From Clostridium kluyveri (GTDB lineage: Bacteria; Bacillota; Clostridia; Clostridiales; Clostridiaceae): DNA of 64,000 nucleotides. Made by a program: the position numbers and the translations under genes. Location: NCBI RefSeq assembly GCF_001902295.1, contig NZ_CP018335.1:3038001-3102000 (forward strand), in the 5' to 3' direction. The notes beneath the pieces were generated by a model. It saw nothing but the letters and a program-made list of their open reading frames with translations. It was not told the origin of the DNA and did not search any database. Below, one piece after another: positions 25,067-33,474 of this stretch (position 1 is its first letter; each line of letters starts with the position of its first letter).

Positions 25067-26245
25067 ATGATTTATATTGGTATAGATATAGCAAAAAACA
25101 AACATGATTGCTGTATTATAGATTCAGATGGTGTTGTTTATAATGATTCTTTACGTATATCCAATTCCCGTCAAGGCTTTGAATTACTTTATTCTTCAAT
25201 ACTTTCCATTCTGCCTGACAAGGATATTTCCAACGTAAAAATAGGACTTGAATCAACAGGTCATTACAGCACCAATCTCCAAAACTTTTTGTATGCTAAA
25301 GGCTTCAAGCTCTCCATTCTCAACCCTTTAGCTACAAATCTCTTCCGTAAAGCCCAGTCTCTTAGAAAAACTAAGACTGATAAAACGGATGCATTGGTTA
25401 TTGCTAAAATGCTCTTTTCTGATGATACAAAATCCTATTCTCCTGTATCATACCAGATTCAAGAGCTAAAGTCATTAACCAGGCATAGATATCGCCTAAT
25501 TGGATATAGGTCTAAGTTGAAAACATCTGTCAATAGATTGGTAGATATTATGTTCCCCGAGCTGCCCGATCTTTTTTGGTCAATTCATCAATCTTCTTCC
25601 TATGCCCTTTTATCCATACTTCCAAGCCCAAAAGATATAGCTGCCTGCCACCTGACCAAGCTAACAAACATACTAAATACAGCTTCCAAGGGCAAGTATG
25701 GAAAAGATAAAGCTATTTCTCTAAAGGAGTCTGCTGCAAATTCTATTGGCACTAACTCAAGGTCTCTAAGTTTTGAACTCAAGCAAACCATTAGGTTAAT
25801 ACAGTCAGTACAACACGAGATTGATTCCTTAGAGCTTCTCATAAAAGAAATCGTTGTTGAGATCAATTCCCCACTTATTAGTATTCCAGGAATTTCATAT
25901 ACCCTGGCAGCTATAATATTGGCAGAAATCGGCGATATTAAAAGATTCACCACTCCCTGTAAACTCCTGGCCTTTGCCGGATTAGATCCCTCCACCTATC
26001 AATCTGGAAAGTACACTGCATCCCATACACCCATGGTCAAACGGGGTTCTGCCTACCTTAGATGGGCCATACTTATGGCTGGGAGAACTGTTTCAATGAG
26101 AGATGCTACTTTCTCTGCATATTTGTCAAAGAAACAATCTGAAGGCAAGCACTATTATGTTGCCATGAGCCATGTTGCTAAAAAATTGATACGTGTAATA
26201 TTTCATCTTTTAAAGACCAATGCAACTTTTGCTCCACAAATATAA
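25067..26245 (+). CDS. IS110-family transposase (DEDD recombinase)
   Basis: A 392-residue transposase. The RuvC-like N-terminal domain holds the DEDD set: Asp7 in IGIDIAKNKHD, Glu62 in GLESTGHY, and Asp105 and Asp108 in KTDKTDAL. The C-terminal Transposase_20 domain has IPGISYTLAAIILAEIGD and KRGSAYLR, with the serine now thought to be catalytic. The length is typical and no damage is visible, so the element may be active. It points away from the prophage A genes. Confidence 0.95.
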   Translation: MIYIGIDIAKNKHDCCIIDSDGVVYNDSLRISNSRQGFELLYSSILSILPDKDISNVKIGLESTGHYSTNLQNFLYAKGFKLSILNPLATNLFRKAQSLRKTKTDKTDALVIAKMLFSDDTKSYSPVSYQIQELKSLTRHRYRLIGYRSKLKTSVNRLVDIMFPELPDLFWSIHQSSSYALLSILPSPKDIAACHLTKLTNILNTASKGKYGKDKAISLKESAANSIGTNSRSLSFELKQTIRLIQSVQHEIDSLELLIKEIVVEINSPLISIPGISYTLAAIILAEIGDIKRFTTPCKLLAFAGLDPSTYQSGKYTASHTPMVKRGSAYLRWAILMAGRTVSMRDATFSAYLSKKQSEGKHYYVAMSHVAKKLIRVIFHLLKTNATFAPQI

Positions 26246-26276
26246 ACTTATCCATAAAAATTAATATTTTTCAAAA

Positions 26277-26299
26277 AGCAATTTTCCATTGCTCTTTTT
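26277..26299 (+). terminator. Terminator after the IS110 transposase
   Basis: AGCAAT pairs with ATTGCT around a five-base loop and is followed by CTTTTT, 30 bases after the transposase stop. Confidence 0.65.
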
Positions 26300-26376
26300 G
26301 TCATGCTTTCTTTTTTCAATTAAATAACTATAAAAATCTTTTGATTTTTAACTTGACTTCATATAGTTAGTCTCTA

Positions 26377-26476
26377 CTATTTAATAACTTTTTTCCAGTT
26401 ATCCACAATTGACTTTGCTATATCCTCATAGGTGTCGCACTTTTTCAGTTTGCTTGGCTTACCAAAACAGCGTTCA
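26377..26476 (-). pseudogene. C-terminal fragment of an unidentified gene
   Basis: The minus strand reads NERCFGKPSKLKKC, then DTYEDIAKSIVDNWKKVIK and a stop, in a frame with no start. It looks like the end of a protein from a conjugative or transposable element cut off when the island was built, but I cannot name it. The stretch 26246-26476 otherwise holds only the terminator at 26277. Confidence 0.3.
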
Positions 26477-26830
26477 TTATTCCGCTGTTTCTCTTACTTT
26501 TTTCAAGCCTTGAGCCGTAGCTTCGATTACAATAAGCTCCGTTTCTTTCATTGAGTTAAGCAATACATCAACTTGCTTGCGGCGATTACTTTTACCTTCT
26601 GCATTGCAGGGATAAAAGAATTGGTCTACTGAAATATTGAGCAGTGTAACAATCAGATAAAATTTATTAAGGCTTGGATGCTGCCCTCTGTTCTCTATGT
26701 ACATAATAGAGCGTGGTGTGAGGTCTACCAGTTGGGCAAGATACTCCTGTGTCCACCCTTTCGCTTCACGAGCCTTTTTTATCGCCATACCTAAAGGCTT
26801 GAAATCAAGCTTTCTTTCGTCTTGGTACAT
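26477..26830 (-). CDS. XRE-family regulator of the mobile island
   Basis: A 117-residue DNA-binding protein with a Cro/CI helix-turn-helix at residues 10-65 (GWTQEYLAQLVDLTPRSIMYIENRGQHPS). The type is common in conjugative and transposable elements of Firmicutes, where it controls excision or transfer. It starts MYQDERKLDF after GGGGTG. It is divergent from the bcr operon, and the shared gap carries a palindrome that could be its operator (26955-26973). Confidence 0.82.
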   Translation of the reverse strand: MYQDERKLDFKPLGMAIKKAREAKGWTQEYLAQLVDLTPRSIMYIENRGQHPSLNKFYLIVTLLNISVDQFFYPCNAEGKSNRRKQVDVLLNSMKETELIVIEATAQGLKKVRETAE

Positions 26831-26934
26831 TTTTATATCACCCCATATCATTTTACATTTCGGGTGACGACATTTGAACGAAGCACAACTTTACATTAAG
26901 TAGTATTTTATTTCGCTCTTCGATAGAAGTAAAC

Positions 26935-26973
26935 TTGCTATTGTTCGCCATTCCGTATATAATAATTATATAC
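26935..26973 (+). promoter_or_regulatory. Promoter and palindromic operator before the bcr operon
   Basis: TTGCTA (26935-26940) and TATAAT (26958-26963) are spaced by 17 bases. Over the -10 box lies a perfect palindrome, GTATATAAT-A-ATTATATAC (26955-26973). TTCGCC and GGCGAA flank it as an outer inverted repeat. A repressor bound here, perhaps the divergent XRE protein, would block the promoter. Confidence 0.6.
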
Positions 26974-26998
26974 TCTTAGGCGAAAGGAAGTTGATTAT

Positions 26999-27196
26999 AT
27001 GAATTATATTTCTGTGAAAGCTGCTTCTAAAAAATGGGGTATATCGGAACGGCGAATACAAAAATTATGCGAAGAAAGTCGCATTGATGGTACCGAGAAG
27101 TTTGGTCGGGCATGGCTGATACCCAAAGATGCGGAAAAGCCCATTGATGGACGTATGAAAATAAAAAACAAACAGGAGGACAAGCATGGAGTTTAA
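26999..27196 (+). CDS. Small excisionase/MerR-type helix-turn-helix protein
   Basis: A 65-residue protein, MNYISVKAASKKWGISERR and then IQKLCEESRIDG and AWLIPKDAEKP, the layout of the excisionase-like DNA-binding domain. It overlaps the start of bcrR by 11 bases and is preceded by AAAGGAAG. It may be a directionality factor for the island or a co-regulator. Confidence 0.75.
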   Translation: MNYISVKAASKKWGISERRIQKLCEESRIDGTEKFGRAWLIPKDAEKPIDGRMKIKNKQEDKHGV

Positions 27197-27800
27197 CGAA
27201 AAACTGCAACAACTTAGAACTGGGAAGAACCTAACGCAGGAACAGCTTGCAGAGCAACTATATGTATCAAGGACAGCAATTTCAAAATGGGAAAGCGGAA
27301 AAGGCTACCCTAACATTGAGTCACTCAAGTGTATTTCTAAATTCTTTTCTGTAACCATAGATGAACTGCTGTCTGGTGAGGAACTGATTACCCTTGCCGA
27401 AACTGAAAACAACTCTAATGTTAAAAGAATTTATAACATTATCAGTGGAATAATAGATGTATTGGCAGTTGCACTTATTGTATTACCAATCTATGGAGAA
27501 CCTCAAGGCAGCCAGTTTTACCATGTAAATCTTCTGTCAAATACTCATTTACCAGATTTAGATATTGGAATACATTGGGCTGTTTTTTTATTTATAATTG
27601 GGCTTGGAATTGCCAGAATTGCTTTCATTTGTTTCGAAAAAGAGTTATTGCATAACATTATCTCGAAAGTTTCTATCGCAACAGGCGCAGTAGCAATCTG
27701 TTTATTTGCTGCGGCAAGAGAACCATATGCAACAATACTGCTTTTCTTGTTTTTTGCAGTGAAAATATTTTTATTGCTACAGCAAAGCAGAACAAAATAA
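27186..27800 (+). CDS. bcrR: BcrR-like membrane-bound bacitracin sensor-regulator
   Basis: A 204-residue one-component regulator. Residues 1-65 form an XRE helix-turn-helix (LTQEQLAEQLYVSRTAISKW), and residues 80-200 hold four hydrophobic membrane segments, as in the bacitracin sensor BcrR of Enterococcus faecalis, which has the same length and layout. It senses bacitracin in the membrane and activates bcrABD. Its stop is just before the target site (27833-27847). The start follows AGGAGG. The bcrA, bcrB and bcrD homologues downstream make the assignment firm. Confidence 0.88.
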   Translation: MEFNEKLQQLRTGKNLTQEQLAEQLYVSRTAISKWESGKGYPNIESLKCISKFFSVTIDELLSGEELITLAETENNSNVKRIYNIISGIIDVLAVALIVLPIYGEPQGSQFYHVNLLSNTHLPDLDIGIHWAVFLFIIGLGIARIAFICFEKELLHNIISKVSIATGAVAICLFAAAREPYATILLFLFFAVKIFLLLQQSRTK

Positions 27801-27827
27801 AAATTGCCATAAAACCCTTGAAAATAG

Positions 27828-27859
27828 GCTCTGACACGATAAGTGTCGGAGCTTTTTTT
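27828..27859 (+). terminator. Terminator hairpin that contains the BcrR-type site
   Basis: GCTCTGACAC pairs with GTGTCGGAGC (one G-T pair) around GATAA, followed by seven T. It would end the bcrR transcript. The same bases include GACA-N7-TGTC, so DNA operator and RNA hairpin coincide. Confidence 0.75.
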
Positions 27860-27908
27860 CTATTGTGACGGTAGGTTTCTTTGCTTTTACCACACTGGGA
27901 CGGATAAT
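27833..27908 (+). promoter_or_regulatory. BcrR operator and bcrA promoter
   Basis: GACA-CGATAAG-TGTC at 27833-27847 matches exactly the BcrR recognition pattern GACA(N7)TGTC described for the Enterococcus faecalis bcrABD promoter. A promoter TTGCTT (27881-27886), 16 bases, GATAAT (27903-27908) lies downstream, with the site about 34 bases upstream of the -35 box, as expected for an activator. Only one exact copy is present; the Enterococcus promoter has two. Confidence 0.72.
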
Positions 27909-27956
27909 AAATTTGTGGTCAGCAGAAACAGAAATCCACAGAAAGGAATAATGGTT

Positions 27957-28874
27957 ATGGAATTTATTATCGAAACTAATAATCTTACCAAGCGATATGG
28001 AACCGCTACCGTTGTTGATAAGATAAATCTTCATGTGCCAAAAGGGAAGATTTATGGACTGCTTGGCAGAAACGGAGCCGGGAAAACCACCGCAATGAAA
28101 ATGATGTTGAAACTTACTTTCCCAACAGATGGAGCTATCAGGCTGTTTGGAAAAGACTATAAGGGCAATGAAACTGCTATTTATAGCAAAATAGGTTCGA
28201 TTATTGAAACACCAAGTTTCTACGGCAATTTAACAGGATATGAGAATTTGTATATTCTTGCTAAATTGCGAGGACAACTTTGCAAAAACAAAGTCTTAAA
28301 CGCTCTTGAAATTGTGGGGCTGCATGAGGAAAAAAGAAAGGTCTTTGCCGACTATTCCCTTGGCATGAAACAGCGGCTTGGTATTGCCGCTGCCATTATG
28401 CACGAGCCAGAGCTGCTTATACTTGATGAACCAATTAACGGACTTGACCCAATTGGAATATCAGAAATTCGCTCATTTCTATCTAAACTTAGCCATGATA
28501 ATGGCACCACAATTTTTATATCAAGCCATGTTTTAAATGAGGTTGAGCAAATTGCAGATATTATTGGTGTTATGCACGAGGGTCATTTAATAGAAGAGGT
28601 TGATATAGCAGAGCTACACAAAAGAAACCGAAAATACACTCAATTTGATTTGTCGGATGGGCAAGCAGCTGCAAAAATTTTAGAAAGCCGCTATCATATC
28701 ACAGACTTTACGGTGCAGGGAAATACACTAAAAATTTATGATTTCAACCACAATATAGGGAACATCAATCGCGATTTTGCCTTAAATGGACTACTTGTCA
28801 CAAAGGTAAATGCCAGTGAAGAAAACTTAGAGGAATACTTTTCTAAACTGATTGGAGGTGAGGGCATTGCTTAA
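27957..28874 (+). CDS. bcrA: Bacitracin ABC transporter ATP-binding protein
   Basis: A 305-residue ATPase of the BcrA type. It has Walker A GRNGAGKTTAMKM, signature YSLGMKQRLGIA, Walker B LLILDEPINGLDP and the H-loop SSHVLNEVE, with a 100-residue C-terminal tail. With BcrB it exports bacitracin or frees undecaprenyl pyrophosphate from it. The ATG at 27957 fits AAGGA nine bases upstream; the ATG six bases earlier is too close, and the frame is open further upstream without a ribosome site. The next gene overlaps by eight bases. Confidence 0.93.
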   Translation: MEFIIETNNLTKRYGTATVVDKINLHVPKGKIYGLLGRNGAGKTTAMKMMLKLTFPTDGAIRLFGKDYKGNETAIYSKIGSIIETPSFYGNLTGYENLYILAKLRGQLCKNKVLNALEIVGLHEEKRKVFADYSLGMKQRLGIAAAIMHEPELLILDEPINGLDPIGISEIRSFLSKLSHDNGTTIFISSHVLNEVEQIADIIGVMHEGHLIEEVDIAELHKRNRKYTQFDLSDGQAAAKILESRYHITDFTVQGNTLKIYDFNHNIGNINRDFALNGLLVTKVNASEENLEEYFSKLIGGEGIA

Positions 28875-29616
28875 GATTATTTCCTGTGAACTACTTAAAT
28901 TAAAGCGGTCAAAAATAATACCAATTAGTATTGCAGGAGTGCTATCTACACCATTGTTAATGCTGTTAGAGGCTCTGCAAACTTATTTTGACAAACCAGA
29001 ACTTGTCTTTACCTTGTCTGACGTTTACAACAGCAGTGTACTTTATACCATGTTACTAACAAATATGATGGTCTATATTGCAATTGCTGCATTTTTATTC
29101 AGTAGAGAATATACAGAAAATACACTTAAGACTATATTACCCATTCCTATCTCAAGAACAAAACTACTGCTTGGCAAGTTTTGCACCTTACTGCTTGAAA
29201 TTGTTACTCTTAACATTGTGACATGGGCAGGTATTTTTATCGTTTGTGGAATATACCACGCTATCTTTACAATGGAAGGGTACAGCTTGCTTGTGGCAAT
29301 CGAATGGTTTCCAAAGTTTTTACTTGGCGGTATCCTAATGTTTTTAACAACTTCTCCTTTTGTATTTGTCGCAGGGAAAACAAAGGGATTTGTTGCTCCT
29401 ATGATTGGTTCTGCTGTTATCGTCATGGGCAGTGCGGCTCTCGCAAATCAAGAATGGGGTGCAATATATCCGTGGACAGCTACATTTTTTCTTGTGCAGG
29501 GTAAAATCGAGAATACCGGCTACCCCATTGCCCTATCTGTGGGTATTATCCTTTTGTTATCAGCAGTCGGTTTCTTTATGACCTATCACCATTTCGAAAA
29601 GGAGGATTTGAGATAA
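28867..29616 (+). CDS. bcrB: Bacitracin ABC transporter permease
   Basis: A 249-residue membrane protein with six or so hydrophobic segments, starting MLKIISCELLKLKRSK from a TTG eight bases after GGAGG. The first segment follows a basic patch, and SREYTENTLKTILPIPISRT is the loop typical of ABC-2 permeases of this type. It pairs with the BcrA ATPase and shares coupled translation with both neighbours. Confidence 0.9.
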   Translation: MLKIISCELLKLKRSKIIPISIAGVLSTPLLMLLEALQTYFDKPELVFTLSDVYNSSVLYTMLLTNMMVYIAIAAFLFSREYTENTLKTILPIPISRTKLLLGKFCTLLLEIVTLNIVTWAGIFIVCGIYHAIFTMEGYSLLVAIEWFPKFLLGGILMFLTTSPFVFVAGKTKGFVAPMIGSAVIVMGSAALANQEWGAIYPWTATFFLVQGKIENTGYPIALSVGIILLLSAVGFFMTYHHFEKEDLR

Positions 29617-30446
29617 TGGCACTTGATTTTATAGAAGTTTTGAAAGTTATTTTTCTTGGAATTGTTGAGGGAATTACCGAGTGGCTGCCCATCAGCAGCA
29701 CAGGGCATATGCTTCTTGTGGACGAATTTATCACGCTTAATATGAGCGACGCATTTAAGGAAATGTTTTTTGTTGTCATTCAGCTTGGAGCTATCTTTGC
29801 GGTAGTTGTTATGTTTTGGGAAAAAATGTTTCCGTTCCAATTTAAGGACAAATCACAGCCTATTATCAAAAAGGATACATTTTCTCTTTGGTTCAAAGTC
29901 GTAGTTGCTTGTATTCCCGGGGCAGTTATAACTATCCTGTTTGACGATTATATTGAAGCTCATCTACACACTCCAATAGTAATTGCAGCAGCCCTTATTT
30001 TCTATGGTATTGCTTTTATTGTCATTGAAATTTGGAACAAAAAACGGTTTCCAACTACTTGCAAATTAGAAAATATTACTTATGGAACAGCCTTTTTAAT
30101 TGGACTATTTCAGGTACTTTCCATTATTCCCGGTACTTCTCGTTCGGGTGCCACAATTATAGGGGCGCTGTTGATTGGTGTATCAAGAGTAGTAGCAGCG
30201 GAATTTACGTTTTTTCTTGCCGTTCCTGTTATGTTCGGTTTAAGTGCTATTAAAATATTGAAATTTGGTGTTTCCTTTACAAGCGTTGAATTGCTTATCT
30301 TAATAATAGGTATGGTGGTAGCATTTGCGGTATCGGTGTTAGTTATAAAATTCCTCATGGGATATATTAAAAAACATGATTTTAAGGCATTTGGTTGGTA
30401 TCGAATTGTGGTTGGTATTCTTGTTGTACTGATAACAATAATCTAA
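29616..30446 (+). CDS. bcrD: Undecaprenyl-diphosphatase, BacA/UppP type (BcrD)
   Basis: A 276-residue membrane phosphatase that recycles the bacitracin target, undecaprenyl pyrophosphate. It shows the two BacA signatures, GIVEGITEWLPISSTGH (with the catalytic Glu pair) and IPGTSRSGATI, and eight or so hydrophobic segments. Its ATG overlaps the bcrB stop by one base. In E. faecalis bcrD is the third gene of the operon and is not strictly needed for resistance. A strong terminator follows at 30521. Confidence 0.93.
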   Translation: MALDFIEVLKVIFLGIVEGITEWLPISSTGHMLLVDEFITLNMSDAFKEMFFVVIQLGAIFAVVVMFWEKMFPFQFKDKSQPIIKKDTFSLWFKVVVACIPGAVITILFDDYIEAHLHTPIVIAAALIFYGIAFIVIEIWNKKRFPTTCKLENITYGTAFLIGLFQVLSIIPGTSRSGATIIGALLIGVSRVVAAEFTFFLAVPVMFGLSAIKILKFGVSFTSVELLILIIGMVVAFAVSVLVIKFLMGYIKKHDFKAFGWYRIVVGILVVLITII

Positions 30447-30520
30447 TAGAAAAACAATCTGCCGCACGACGGCAAAAGAAAAAAAGTCGTCGTACAGTAG
30501 ATATATTTTCACGTCTATAA

Positions 30521-30562
30521 AACGGTGGCTTTGATTTTCAAAGCCGCCGTTCTTTGCGTTTT
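30521..30562 (+). terminator. Terminator after the bcr operon
   Basis: A 14-base arm, AACGGTGGCTTTGA (30521-30534), pairs with 30538-30551 with one G-T pair and a TTT loop, then CTTTGCGTTTT. A second, weaker stem (ACGACGG with GTCGTCGT) lies just upstream. Confidence 0.75.
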
Positions 30563-30643
30563 ACACAAGTCTATGACGACTGATAAGCGGATTAACCCCC
30601 TCGTTTTGGACGGAATCTAATAAATTCTTCATTTCTTTTAAAT

Positions 30644-31603
30644 TTAGACCCTTATTTGAATATTTGTTAGGTTTTCTCCAAAATAAAGGTTATAAAATTC
30701 ATGTGGAGCCATAAATCTTAAACTTGAATGTAATCTCCTATTATTGTAGAATTCCATAAATTCATTTACTATTTTGTATGCTTCCGCATAGCTTTGAAAT
30801 TCATTAATTTTTAAACACTCATCCTCAAGTATTCTGTGAAATGATTCCACATGTGCGTTTTTATTTGGCGTCTTCACTGGTATTCTCTCATGTTCAGTTT
30901 TAAGTCCTTCACAGCATTCATCAAATTTATGACTTATAAACTGAGGCCCGTTGTCTGTTCTTATTACTGGCTTTTTAGAGCCTTCCTCAAACAAGTTTCT
31001 TCTTATTAAGCACTTTCTCAGTAGTGCTGTAGCATCTTTAGCCTCACAGTGTAAACCCATGTGGTAATCTATAATGCTCCTATCAAAGATATCAATTAAA
31101 TTTAGTAAGTAGAAGAACTTATCTTCACCTTCTATGTAGCCATATTTTATATCCATTTCCCATAGTTGATTTGAGCCTGTTATAGTTCTGTTAACTGCAA
31201 TATTTCTCTTTATTTTAGCTTTAATTATTCTCTGGTCTTTAAGTATTCTGAGCTCTTTGCAAAGCCGATAAACCTTCTTGTGATTAATCACAAGATTATA
31301 ATATTTTCTTAGATGGTAAGTTATTTTTCTATATCCATAGTTAATAGCATCCCCATCAATGGCCTCCAAAATAAATTCCTTAATCTGATCATCGCATACT
31401 TTCTCACCATCTACGTTTATACTGTATCCTTTTGGCTTTCCACCTTTAGGTCTAGCCTTTTCTTTGCCTTCTACGCTTAAATTATAGTAATATGTTGATC
31501 TTCCGAGTTTAACTACTTTAAGTACAAATACTGCATTGTATCCTTGATCTATATATTTTTTAGCTATTTCTACTTTTTCTTTAATTGAGGGTTTGATTTT
31601 TTT
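30644..31603 (-). CDS. IS3-family transposase OrfB (DDE integrase), made by frameshift
   Basis: This frame has no start of its own. It is open from the A7 slippery run (31597-31603) to TAG-side 30644 and gives about 319 residues. The integrase core has MDIKYGY (first Asp), IRTDNGPQF (second Asp) and AHVESFHRILEDE (Glu). A helix-turn-helix region YGYRKITYHLRKYY lies before it. It is expressed as an OrfAB fusion after a -1 shift, as in other IS3 members. Confidence 0.92.
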   Translation of the reverse strand, partial: KKIKPSIKEKVEIAKKYIDQGYNAVFVLKVVKLGRSTYYYNLSVEGKEKARPKGGKPKGYSINVDGEKVCDDQIKEFILEAIDGDAINYGYRKITYHLRKYYNLVINHKKVYRLCKELRILKDQRIIKAKIKRNIAVNRTITGSNQLWEMDIKYGYIEGEDKFFYLLNLIDIFDRSIIDYHMGLHCEAKDATALLRKCLIRRNLFEEGSKKPVIRTDNGPQFISHKFDECCEGLKTEHERIPVKTPNKNAHVESFHRILEDECLKINEFQSYAEAYKIVNEFMEFYNNRRLHSSLRFMAPHEFYNLYFGENLTNIQIRV

Positions 31604-31893
31604 ATTAAGTCTCTAAGAATTGCTACTTCTAAATCTTTTTCTCCTAACAATTTTTTTAGATGATCATTCTCTTTTGTTACTTCTGTTAACTCATTTTCAA
31701 GTTCTTTTTCTCCCTCAACCAAAGCTTTTCTACCAGGCTTAACTTTAATCTCATCCTTAGAATTCTTTATCCACGTAAATATAGTTGATTTTGAGATCCC
31801 ATGCCTTCTTGATACCAGTGAAACATTTCCTACTTCTTTCGCTTCTCTTAATACCTCTTCTTTTAATTCTTTTGTATAACTTTTTCCTTTCAT
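31570..31893 (-). CDS. IS3-family OrfA (helix-turn-helix protein)
   Basis: A 107-residue protein starting MKGKSYTKELKEEVLREA after GGAGGCA. Residues 5-55 are a helix-turn-helix with SLVSRRHGISKSTIFTWIK, and the rest is a leucine-zipper coiled coil (ELTEVTKENDHLKKLLG). It binds the inverted repeats. Near its end the codons ATA AAA AAA hold A7 on the minus strand, where a -1 slip joins it to OrfB. Confidence 0.9.
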   Translation of the reverse strand: MKGKSYTKELKEEVLREAKEVGNVSLVSRRHGISKSTIFTWIKNSKDEIKVKPGRKALVEGEKELENELTEVTKENDHLKKLLGEKDLEVAILRDLIKKSNPQLKKK

Positions 31894-32001
31894 AGTTTGC
31901 CTCCAATCACTTTCTACATTATAATAAATATAGATATAATTGTCCAAGTTTATTTAGGGGCTTAAGAGTAAGTATATGGCGGTATCTTAGGAGGTATCGT
32001 C

Positions 32002-32091
32002 ATGTTTTCTTTTGCTCAAAAGCTTGGTAACTTATCAAAAAAAGTCTTGTCTTGTTATGGGACGATTATGGGCAACAACCCGAAATTATAA
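32002..32091 (+). CDS. Possible short peptide
   Basis: A 29-codon frame, MFSFAQKLGNLSKKVLSCY then GTIMGNNPKL, follows a strong GGAGG site nine bases upstream. It may be a real small peptide or leader of the island. No family is known to me. The stretch 31948-32244 holds only this and a terminator. Confidence 0.3.
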   Translation: MFSFAQKLGNLSKKVLSCYGTIMGNNPKL

Positions 32092-32118
32092 ACTACATAA
32101 CACGAAACAAGCGCCATT

Positions 32119-32159
32119 ATGCCCGATTGAGATTTCATAAATTTCAGTCGGGCATTTTT
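32119..32159 (+). terminator. Rho-independent terminator
   Basis: ATGCCCGATTGA pairs with TCAGTCGGGCAT around a loop of 13 bases and is followed by TTTT. Confidence 0.7.
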
Positions 32160-32244
32160 GCGTTTATAGACCCCTGTTGTCGTTCCCCTCCCACCGTCCT
32201 TTCAAGTTCAGTTTTTAACCCAAATTTGAAAGGATGGTAAGACC

Positions 32245-32667
32245 ATGAAAAAAATAAATCTAAAAGATTACTATGCTCATATAAGCGTAGACATATATAT
32301 TGATATTCCTGATGAAGTATTTAACATTTTTGAAGAATACCGCAAAGCAGAGCAAGCCTATCAAAGCAAAGTATATTACCACAAAGCATACTACTCTCTT
32401 GACCGTGGTGACGGCATTGAACACAGTGCCTTGTTTGTTTCCTGCTCGCCCGATGAAATTTACGAGCGTAAGCTCACAAGGGAACAGCTTCACGCTGCCA
32501 TTGCCACCTTGCCCGATAAGCAGGCAAAACGTATTTATGCTCACTACTTTTTAGGAATGAGTAAAACGGCTATTGCTAAAGCCGAGGGAGTAAACAAAAG
32601 CCAAGTAACACGGTCAATTAACCAAGGATTATCGCATCTTGAAAAATATTTAAAAAATGTCTTGTGA
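32245..32667 (+). CDS. Sigma-70 region 4-like regulator of a mobile element
   Basis: A 140-residue protein. The C-terminal part is a sigma region 4-type helix-turn-helix (ATLPDKQAKRIYAHYFLGMS then KTAIAKAEGVNKSQVTRSI), and the N-terminal part is acidic with many Tyr. Proteins of this type accompany serine or tyrosine recombinases in Tn916-like and clostridial elements and are thought to regulate excision or transfer. It is preceded by GAAAGGATGG. Confidence 0.75.
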   Translation: MKKINLKDYYAHISVDIYIDIPDEVFNIFEEYRKAEQAYQSKVYYHKAYYSLDRGDGIEHSALFVSCSPDEIYERKLTREQLHAAIATLPDKQAKRIYAHYFLGMSKTAIAKAEGVNKSQVTRSINQGLSHLEKYLKNVL

Positions 32668-33257
32668 TAGACGCAACTAATCAGCTCTTTTTCTAAAGGT
32701 ATATGAGAGGAAGTTTTCTCTCTGATATGTAGAATAACATAATTGCTCTTTGACAATTTCATATACGATATTTTGAGTACATTACTTATGTGAGCCGAAA
32801 GGCAAAGCGACTTAACAGACATCGCCATGATAACGGTATGGGGAGGTGAATTAAATACCTTTGGAGCGACAAAATGGAATGTTAGACCGAGCTTGGCAAA
32901 CTCGTCCGCAATGACCCACATAAGGGATAATGATACTTCAATACGTTTCGCCCTCGATACGATTAAAACGGAGGGAGTCCCTGCGGTATGCGTGGCTTTT
33001 GAAAGGACAAGCTACGGTACTGTGGGGCTATGATAGCTGTGCCAACAGCAACTCAAAATATCCCCGCAATTTTAATGGCGTTTTGCCGGGGTGCGTGGCA
33101 AATACGGCAAACTTATAAAACTAACCGCACCGCACTTTTGTTTTATGCAAATTTGCGGTGTGCTTGGTTTTACTATAATTGTTACAGCGACAAACTTTTC
33201 ATAAATGATATATACGCTTATACTTTATATAAGCAAGACACTTGGAGGTGATTGCGA
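32668..33257 (+). other. Noncoding stretch with strong hairpins before the recombinase
   Basis: About 590 bases without a convincing gene. It holds CCCCGCAA...TTGCCGGGG (33062-33092) and an imperfect 18-20-bp palindrome built on ACCGCACCGCA and TGCGGTG (33123-33170), just before TATAAT (33174-33179) and the small gene at 33258. It may carry an attachment or control site for the recombinase. A GC-richer composition than its surroundings suggests conserved RNA or DNA structure. Confidence 0.45.
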
Positions 33258-33419
33258 ATGGAAAATATCAAAAATGCAACTAATCCTACTGCTACTAATG
33301 TTTCACCACCTAAATCTTATGAGAAAACCAAGGCATATCAGGATTTTATCAATGTACTTTCTCAGATTATAGAAAAACATGGTGCAGAGGTCTTAGATGA
33401 AATCAATCGTGTTGTCTAA
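33258..33419 (+). CDS. Small protein before the recombinase gene
   Basis: A 53-residue frame, MENIKNATNPTATNVSPPKS and a helical half KAYQDFINVLSQIIEKHG, with GGAGGTG eight bases before the ATG. Small proteins in this position are common next to clostridial large serine recombinases. Function unknown; a partner of the recombinase is possible. Confidence 0.6.
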   Translation: MENIKNATNPTATNVSPPKSYEKTKAYQDFINVLSQIIEKHGAEVLDEINRVV

Positions 33420-33474
33420 ACGAGCAGTGCTTATGGATTGATGTTTTCCAATCATTGATTGGAGGTCAACTATT

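Larger units (their letters stand above)
24850..26310 (+). mobile_element. IS110-family insertion sequence (ends approximate)
   Basis: The element carries one transposase gene at 25067-26245. Members of this family have no clear inverted ends and make no target duplication, so both limits are estimates. The leader of about 200 bases before the gene is noncoding and structured. A good -10 TATAAT at 25041-25046 and AAAGGAG at 25052 precede the gene. It lies between the prophage A early genes and the bacitracin island. Confidence 0.75.
30607..31947 (-). mobile_element. IS3-family insertion sequence
   Basis: The element is about 1340 bases, with orfA and orfB on the minus strand. The outer ends read TGGACGG on the left and, complemented, TTGGACAATTATATC on the right, an imperfect inverted repeat beginning TGGAC. 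GTT (perhaps GTTT) flanks both sides and would be the short target duplication (30603-30606 and 31948-31951). It landed downstream of bcrD, between the bcr operon and the sigma-like/recombinase genes, and looks intact. Confidence 0.85.

Noticed and set aside
26399..26407. Single DnaA box in the gene fragment after the IS110 element
   Set aside because: A lone 9-mer in AT-rich coding-derived DNA is expected by chance.
32544..32921. 125-residue minus-strand frame
   Set aside because: It overlaps the end of the sigma-like gene and structured noncoding DNA, has no ribosome site and no recognisable sequence.
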